Assembly: GCA_903837255.1 (NCBI GenBank)
Contig: CAILTZ010000870.1
Location: 1-6,853, forward strand
Origin: an uncultured Pirellula sp.
Lineage (GTDB): Bacteria > Planctomycetota > Planctomycetia > Pirellulales > Pirellulaceae
Reading direction: 5' to 3'
Length of the DNA: 6,853 nucleotides
Of the stretch, positions 1 to 4,452 are shown piece after piece (within the stretch, counting starts at the first letter, position 1; the number at the start of each line of letters is the position of its first letter). The notes beneath the pieces were generated by a model. It did not search any database, was not told where the DNA came from, and saw only the letters and a list, made by a program, of their open reading frames with translations. Position numbers and translations under genes: made by a program.

Positions 1-650
1 ACCAGCACGCAACCCAGGAATATGTATCCGAACATGTGCTGGCTGAGTTCAAAGTTCCCAAAGAGCTTTGATTCGATCTTAAAGTGATCGGCGACCGACG
101 GGGGTAAATGGATCGGTAAAGCGATGAAGGCAATTCCAGCCAGTAAGAATAAACCCAACCAAAAGGTGACCGATAAGATCGATACCAATCCAATAATCTC
201 AAGGGTGCTAAAACCCCACTTCGAGTACATCCGATATCGGGCCGCATTGCCTCCGAAGAGCCAGCCCAAGACGTTTCCCGATGCATAACCGACGATCGCC
301 CCGGCCATCATTCTCGGGAAGGATAGCCGTTTCCTCATGAACCGAATCGCGATCCAGTCATAGCCAGTCAAAATCAAATAGTTGATCGCTGTGAGAACCA
401 ACGCCCCGAGGATATGGATCGTCGGCAGATTATCAAACCCCAACCGGACTTCTTCCCATGTCACCCCCTTGAGCTTCTTGGAGACAAACCAAATGGCCAC
501 AACCATCACCACGAGCACCGCAGTGAACTTGAAGGCATCGCCAAAACGACCTAGGATCGGACCCGCCAAGTTCCCATCCCCAGGGACCACAGTGGGTGTG
601 TAGGGGGATTGGCTGTAGGGATCCGGTTCGGACTGCTTAGGGGACGTCAT
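1..650 (-). CDS. MprF-like lysylphosphatidylglycerol synthase transmembrane (flippase) domain protein, 3' end outside window
   Basis: The frame reads from an ATG at 648-650 to the left edge without a stop, giving 216 residues; the C-terminus is missing. Residues 1-40 are hydrophilic and rich in Pro, Ser and Tyr. Hydrophobic stretches follow at about 42-57, 76-95, 113-132, 152-180 and from about 205 onward. The signature is GYDWIAIRF (96-104), followed by GGNAARYRMYSKWG (133-146) and a Glu at 151. These closely resemble the conserved flippase core of MprF and related LPG_synthase_TM (UPF0104/YbhN) proteins. In that family the membrane domain moves aminoacylated phosphatidylglycerol or related lipids across the cytoplasmic membrane; full-length MprF also has a C-terminal cytosolic aminoacyl transferase domain. 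Whether this protein has it cannot be seen. The start is fixed by an in-frame TGA at 657-659; no Shine-Dalgarno precedes it. The gene is divergent from the 967-1950 gene. Family assignment is fairly sure; the substrate is unknown. Confidence 0.82.
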   Translation of the reverse strand, partial: MTSPKQSEPDPYSQSPYTPTVVPGDGNLAGPILGRFGDAFKFTAVLVVMVVAIWFVSKKLKGVTWEEVRLGFDNLPTIHILGALVLTAINYLILTGYDWIAIRFMRKRLSFPRMMAGAIVGYASGNVLGWLFGGNAARYRMYSKWGFSTLEIIGLVSILSVTFWLGLFLLAGIAFIALPIHLPPSVADHFKIESKLFGNFELSQHMFGYIFLGCVL

Positions 651-668
651 GGAATCTCATGGAGGAAA

Positions 669-695
669 ATACTAAATCGTCGCGTCTTTTAGTAT
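669..695. promoter_or_regulatory. Inverted repeat with a -10-like box upstream of the MprF-like gene
   Basis: ATACTAAA at 669-676 is the exact reverse complement of TTTAGTAT at 688-695, with an 11-nt spacer. A second outer pair, GAGGAA (662-667) and TTCCTC (705-710), extends the symmetry imperfectly. Read on the minus strand, 696-691 spells TATACT, one mismatch from a -10 box, about 40 nt before the ATG at 650; no matching -35 was found. It could be an operator or a leader hairpin of the minus-strand gene. Function is inferred from position only. Confidence 0.25.
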
Positions 696-770
696 ACCCA
701 TGGATTCCTCTCTCGCCGAGTCTTACCGTGCTTTTCCTTGCACTCGGCTCTTAGCCAACCTCGCAAACCT

Positions 771-805
771 CTGAGGATCTCAGGAAAGATCCTAGAAAGA
801 TCCTC
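771..805. repeat. Overlapping inverted and direct repeats (AGATCCT cluster)
   Basis: GAGGATCT at 773-780 can pair with AGATCCTC at 798-805 (8 bp), while its inner seven bases can instead pair with AGATCCT at 787-793. The two right-hand arms form a direct repeat, GAAAGATCCT at 784-793 and 795-804. CTGAG/CTCAG (771-775/779-783) adds a third, smaller dyad. This could be a tandem regulator-binding site or alternative hairpins in the divergent promoter region. The symmetry is directly visible; the role is unknown. Confidence 0.35.
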
Positions 806-854
806 TGCTGATCGGGCAAAATGGCGAGTCTAGGAAGTTTTTCTCTGTCGAATC

Positions 855-871
855 GAAAAGACCGGCTTTTC
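855..871. repeat. Short hairpin GAAAAG-ACCGG-CTTTTC
   Basis: A 6-bp perfect inverted repeat with a 5-nt loop lies about 95 nt upstream of the 967 start. It is AT-rich and short, so it is a weak candidate for an operator or leader structure and may be chance. Confidence 0.2.
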
Positions 872-955
872 TCACTCTAGGGTCCGATACCGCTTGTAGC
901 GTGATCGTTTCCCCCCCAATTTAGCCCAGCTTTACGCAGGGTGGGGCCCCTTTTT

Positions 956-961
956 GTGAGG
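956..961 (+). promoter_or_regulatory. Weak ribosome binding site (GTGAGG)
   Basis: GTGAGG contains a GAGG core at 958-961, 5 nt before the ATG at 967. The spacing is slightly short but workable, and it supports that ATG as the start of the secreted-protein gene. Confidence 0.4.
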
Positions 962-966
962 CTTCT

Positions 967-1950
967 ATGCACCAATTTCAACCAATCGCCAAGTGGTTTG
1001 CATCCCTGAACTTGCTAGCAGCCTTGGCCATTCCGACCTTTGCTCAGTCACGTGGCGATATCGTCGTGCCTGGCACCGGTGTTCAGCTCAACCAAGTCGG
1101 CGATGACTTCGAAGATGAATCCTGGGACTTTATTCCAAACAATCCAAAAAGCACCGAAGACATTGACGAGAACCAGCGCCAACCGATGGGCAAGTCGACC
1201 AACGGTCGCTGGTACGAAGGTGCCAAACGAGGGCACCCGGATGTCGTCAAGCGAGTCCCGACCCCTCCCGGTGGACTGCCTGGTAGTCAAGGCTCGATGC
1301 TGATGAAGTCCCTTTACACAGGGATACCCAACCGTCCGAGCAACAAAATGCACCAAGACGACTTTATCTGCAACGTTCAATATCGACTCGGTGGCACTCT
1401 AAAAGTTTCCCAGTCGCCGAACATCACCACACGCGTATTCATTCCACCCTTGGAAGAGTGGGAGAAACGAAATGGGCCTCACTTTGCCTTCCGCGCTGCT
1501 GTGGAAACGACCGTGATCGAAAACAAAACCAAATTCCTTTTCTCTAGCAAATCGGAAAAGGATGAGGTCTACTGGCCTGGCTTGTTCATCCTCAGAGGTA
1601 CCAAACAAGTCGACGGCAAGAATGTCCCTTACGCTTACTTCCGTGTGCGAGCCGACCGCAATGGTGGTGACTTCCTCGGGCCTGAGATCCCAGAGACCGG
1701 ATGGTGGACCCTGGGCTTGTCGTTCACACCCGACGGACTGGTCCATTACTTTGCCCGACCGGGAGTCGAAGAGCTCCGTCGCCAAGACTACATCGCTACC
1801 TCGATGCCCTACGGGTACAGATGCGAAGAACTCCGCTCGTTCTTCTATAACGTAGTCAATGGAGACAACGGGCGAGATTGGACCACCGACTGGGTCGTCG
1901 ATGATCCAAAGCTATACATCATTCAGTCCACTCGGATGGCCAAAAAGTAG
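967..1950 (+). CDS. Secreted protein of unknown function, planctomycete-type
   Basis: A complete frame of 327 residues. The N-terminus is a clear Sec signal peptide: Lys9, a hydrophobic core at about 14-23, and a likely signal peptidase I site after TFA (24-26), so the mature protein would begin at Gln27 outside the cytoplasm. The mature part is about 300 residues with no transmembrane segment and two cysteines (135 and 286) that could form a disulfide. Residues 47-100 are acidic then basic and Pro/Gly-rich (DDFEDESWDFIPNNPKS near 46-62). From about 130 the alternating polar and aromatic pattern, including GWWTLGLSFTPDGLVHYF at 245-262, suggests a beta-sandwich such as a concanavalin A-like fold; this is inference from pattern, not a recognised family. 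No catalytic motif stands out. The start is supported by the signal peptide and by a weak GAGG 5 nt upstream. The gene is monocistronic within the window and converges on the minus-strand operon, 4 bp away. Confidence 0.85.
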   Translation: MHQFQPIAKWFASLNLLAALAIPTFAQSRGDIVVPGTGVQLNQVGDDFEDESWDFIPNNPKSTEDIDENQRQPMGKSTNGRWYEGAKRGHPDVVKRVPTPPGGLPGSQGSMLMKSLYTGIPNRPSNKMHQDDFICNVQYRLGGTLKVSQSPNITTRVFIPPLEEWEKRNGPHFAFRAAVETTVIENKTKFLFSSKSEKDEVYWPGLFILRGTKQVDGKNVPYAYFRVRADRNGGDFLGPEIPETGWWTLGLSFTPDGLVHYFARPGVEELRRQDYIATSMPYGYRCEELRSFFYNVVNGDNGRDWTTDWVVDDPKLYIIQSTRMAKK

Positions 1951-1964
1951 CGCACTACTTTTTG
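1941..1964. terminator. Bidirectional terminator-like hairpin containing both convergent stop codons
   Basis: CAAAAAGTAG (1941-1950) is followed by the loop CGCA and then CTACTTTTTG (1955-1964), a perfect 10-bp inverted repeat. The left arm encodes the last Lys codons and TAG of the plus gene, and the right arm, read on the minus strand, the last Lys codons and TAG of the minus gene. Each strand ends in a T-run in its own direction, as in bidirectional intrinsic terminators. The stem is A/T-rich, so its strength is uncertain. Confidence 0.6.
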
Positions 1965-4426
1965 TAGGACTCCTCGAAGAGCTTCTGCTGTGCCGCAACG
2001 CCACCGAGCTCAGCCTGGACCTGTTGCAACCGGCCGACGACCGCATCGAGCGCCTGCTGATGCGGTGCCATTTCCTTGGCTATATTGTTTTTGGCTTCTT
2101 GTGTTGCAGCCATCACCGCCTGCAAGTCAGCAAGCTGCTTTTCTAGCTGAGCGATCGTCGCCTGGGTCTGGTCCATCTTGGACTTCACAGCGGCCAAGTT
2201 GTTTTGGATTGGCTGAGCTTCGGCGCTGACCTGAGCGATGGCTTGCTCGAGTGCGGTTTTCTTGACGGCAAACTCGTTGGCCAACCCATTGAATCGAACG
2301 AGCTCTTGTTCGAGGGTGGCGATTTCGGCTCCGAGTCCATTGGCCGCTGCGTTGGCTCCATCGGCCTTGGCTTGCGCTGCGGCTTGCTTGTCGGTGTTGA
2401 CCTTGAGCTCGGCCACCAACTCCTCCATCCGCTTGTCGGCAGCCGCTTTGGTCGTGTTGAGCTCGGCAAGCTTGTTGATCGCATCGGTGTACTCTTTGCT
2501 CTTGGCGACATTGGCAGCCGATAAATCGACGATCTCTTTGTCGAATTGAGCCTTTTGCGCATTGAAGGCATTGAGCTCATTGGTCAATTGGGTCAATGCG
2601 GCATTCTTGGCCTCAACTACTTTGCCCGCTTCGGCAATCTGATTGTCCAATGCAGCCGGATCGGGGACTTGGCCTTCTTTCTGTTTTTGGAGAGCTGCCA
2701 AGGCATCATCGGCTTGCTTTTTCTCTGCGGTTGCCTGGGTTACTTGAGCGGTCTTGGCCGCAATCGCTTCGGCGGTCTTTGCAACCTCCGCCTGCTTGGC
2801 TGGTATCTGAGTCGCATACATATCGACCGTGGCCTTGAGCTGATTCGAGACGTTTGTCATCTCGGTGATCTGCGCGACATAGGTGGCGATCAGATTTTGA
2901 TGATCGGTGTTGGCCTTTTGAACCACGGCGGTTTGAGCGGCCTGTTGGGTGAGCTCCGCCAGGGCTGCTTGTGCTGCCGCAGCGAGCTGTCCGTGTCGCT
3001 CCTTGCTCGCCGCAATGGACATCTCGAGGGTTACCGGATTGGCCGCCAACCTCTTTTCGTCCTTTGGATCGGCTCGTAACCAAACCCGAACATTGCCCAG
3101 CCAATCCCCAGAGATTACATGCTGAGAGTCCACGGTGATCGCGACTTCTTGACCGGCCTCTTCCAATGCCGGCATCTCGCCTGCGGCATTACCGGCTGCA
3201 TCCCAGATCTTGACCTTGCGATCTTTGCCACTGGAAACCATCACCCCATCGTTGGCGATCGCGATCGCTGCGGCGCCACCCGGATGGGCGTCCCATGACT
3301 TTAGCAGCTTGCTCTCGTTCATGTCCCACATCTTGAGAGTACCGTCGAGCGATGCGGTGACCACAGCCCCCGAATCGGGCCTCCAAGCCAACGAACGGAT
3401 CTCGTTTTTGTGCCCCTGGAGATCTGCATACATCTTGCCCGTTGCCGACTCCCAAATCACCAGGCCCGCCGCGCGGTCGGCAGTGGCCAGCAACAAACCG
3501 TCAGGACTAAAACGCAGTGCGTAGATCCAATCGGTATGCTTCTTTTGCTCCCACTTGCGCTCGCCGGTGAGCGTGTCATACACTCGGACCATTTTCTGAG
3601 GTCCAGCAACAGCGATCAGACGGTTGTCGTCGCTGATGTCCGCAGCCATCACGATGTCGAGCTCATCGCCGACCTTGGCGATCCGATTCCCTGTGGCCAG
3701 ATCACACAAGACAGCAAAGCCGTCGACGCTGTGGCGTCCGCCACCGATCAAAATCAATTTGCCGTCGCGCGAGAAAGTAATCGACTGAGGCTCCCCTTCC
3801 GGGAAAGGCAAAATACCTAGCAGCTGTCCGGTCATTGAATGATAGAGCGAAACCTGCCGCTGTCCGCCGACAGCGATCAGCGGTGACCAAGGGGCAGCGG
3901 CAAGAGCCGAGATCGAAGATGCCTTGGTCGTGTACAAAGGAGTCTGCTTCAAGACCGTCGAGGGCATGGGCCCTGGACCTTCGGGCCGACCCGCTGCAAC
4001 CACGCTGATCGCCGCTGCACTTGCCATCGGCTTGCGAATCGCTGAACCGCTGTTCTCGGGCATCCCTTGCTCGACCCAAGTCTTCAGCAGATCGATCTTT
4101 GCCTGTGCAATCTTATCTTGCATCGGGGGCATCGTCGGTTGCTCTTTGTGAGCCGTCAGCGCATAGAGCCGAGACGAGTCTAGATCTCCAGCAACCAAGA
4201 CCTCACCGCTACTTCCACCGGCCATGGTCGCTTGGTAGCTCTCCAACGACAATCCCCCTTTTTTGGCATTGTTGTTGTGGCACGATGAGCAATGCTCTCG
4301 AAAGATCGGCTTGATGTGGTCTTCGTAAGTGATCTTTGCAGGCTCTTGAGCCGACAAGGAGGTCACACAAGCTCCTGCAAAGAGCGGAGCCAAAACTCGG
4401 AGGTACACGGATCGATGGTCTCGCAT
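1955..4426 (-). CDS. Secreted PSCyt1 c-type cytochrome / WD40 propeller / coiled-coil protein
   Basis: 823 residues, complete. A signal peptide spans about 1-26 (basic RDHRSVYLR, hydrophobic core, probable cut after LSA). A lipobox at Cys20 (AGAC) is a poorer alternative. The planctomycete cytochrome C domain (PSCyt1) covers about 32-122: CSSCH at 46-50 (nt 4277-4291) is a CxxCH haem site, followed by KGGLSLESY and TMPPM (98-102), where Met99 or Met102 could be the axial ligand, then WVEQGMPEN. Seven WD40-like units follow at about 170-452, with strand-d endings such as VRVYD, LVIWE, LKMWD, VKIWD and VRVW, enough for one closed propeller. Residues about 465-823 form an Ala/Gln/Lys-rich coiled coil with breaks near Pro542 and GQVPDP (585-590). 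It is the second visible gene of an operon, 26 bp after the DUF1549/DUF1553 gene. No Shine-Dalgarno lies before the ATG, common in planctomycetes. Haem attachment and an extracytoplasmic location follow from the family; partner and reaction are unknown. Confidence 0.9.
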   Translation of the reverse strand: MRDHRSVYLRVLAPLFAGACVTSLSAQEPAKITYEDHIKPIFREHCSSCHNNNAKKGGLSLESYQATMAGGSSGEVLVAGDLDSSRLYALTAHKEQPTMPPMQDKIAQAKIDLLKTWVEQGMPENSGSAIRKPMASAAAISVVAAGRPEGPGPMPSTVLKQTPLYTTKASSISALAAAPWSPLIAVGGQRQVSLYHSMTGQLLGILPFPEGEPQSITFSRDGKLILIGGGRHSVDGFAVLCDLATGNRIAKVGDELDIVMAADISDDNRLIAVAGPQKMVRVYDTLTGERKWEQKKHTDWIYALRFSPDGLLLATADRAAGLVIWESATGKMYADLQGHKNEIRSLAWRPDSGAVVTASLDGTLKMWDMNESKLLKSWDAHPGGAAAIAIANDGVMVSSGKDRKVKIWDAAGNAAGEMPALEEAGQEVAITVDSQHVISGDWLGNVRVWLRADPKDEKRLAANPVTLEMSIAASKERHGQLAAAAQAALAELTQQAAQTAVVQKANTDHQNLIATYVAQITEMTNVSNQLKATVDMYATQIPAKQAEVAKTAEAIAAKTAQVTQATAEKKQADDALAALQKQKEGQVPDPAALDNQIAEAGKVVEAKNAALTQLTNELNAFNAQKAQFDKEIVDLSAANVAKSKEYTDAINKLAELNTTKAAADKRMEELVAELKVNTDKQAAAQAKADGANAAANGLGAEIATLEQELVRFNGLANEFAVKKTALEQAIAQVSAEAQPIQNNLAAVKSKMDQTQATIAQLEKQLADLQAVMAATQEAKNNIAKEMAPHQQALDAVVGRLQQVQAELGGVAAQQKLFEESYKK

Positions 4427-4452
4427 CGGTTGTCGTCGTCGGTTAGTGTCAA
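4427..4452 (-). other. Short operon spacer without Shine-Dalgarno
   Basis: The 26 bp between the TAA of the upstream DUF1553 gene (4453-4455) and the ATG at 4424-4426 hold no GGAG-like sequence, only an ACGACGACAACCG stretch just before the ATG. The spacing supports co-transcription. No terminator-like structure is present between the genes. Confidence 0.5.

Larger units (their letters stand above)
651..966. other. Divergent intergenic region
   Basis: This 316-bp stretch lies between two divergent genes and should hold both promoters. It contains an 8-bp inverted repeat (669-695), a cluster of AGATCCT-type repeats (771-805), a 6-bp hairpin (855-871), a run of seven C at 911-917 and the palindrome GGGGCCCC at 943-950. 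The two ATG-initiated reading frames noticed on the plus strand, 24 and 19 codons, lack ribosome binding sites. I see no RNA gene and no convincing sigma-70 promoter pair. Confidence 0.6.

Noticed and set aside
637..660. Seven-codon minus-strand frame (MRFHDVP) overlapping the MprF-like start
   Set aside because: It could be an upstream leader ORF, but it has no Shine-Dalgarno and is short enough to be coincidence.
738..766. TTGCAC as a -35 box for the plus-strand gene
   Set aside because: The hexamer 17 nt downstream (TCGCAA) is a poor -10, so the pair is not convincing.
700..774. 24-codon plus-strand reading frame starting ATGGATTCC in the intergenic region
   Set aside because: No ribosome binding site, no recognisable protein feature, and it overlaps the palindrome cluster; a frame this short is expected by chance.
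821..880. 19-codon plus-strand reading frame (MASLGSFSL...)
   Set aside because: No ribosome binding site, and the hairpin at 855-871 lies within it; nothing supports translation.
938..956. GGGGCCCC followed by a T-run as an intrinsic terminator
   Set aside because: The palindrome has no room for a loop, and it lies just upstream of the 967 start with no gene before it on that strand.
2185..3104. Long open frames on both strands across the coiled-coil region
   Set aside because: They are shadows of the Ala/Gln-rich repeats and codon bias of the 1955-4426 gene; their translations are low-complexity without domains, and the main frame is clearly a protein.
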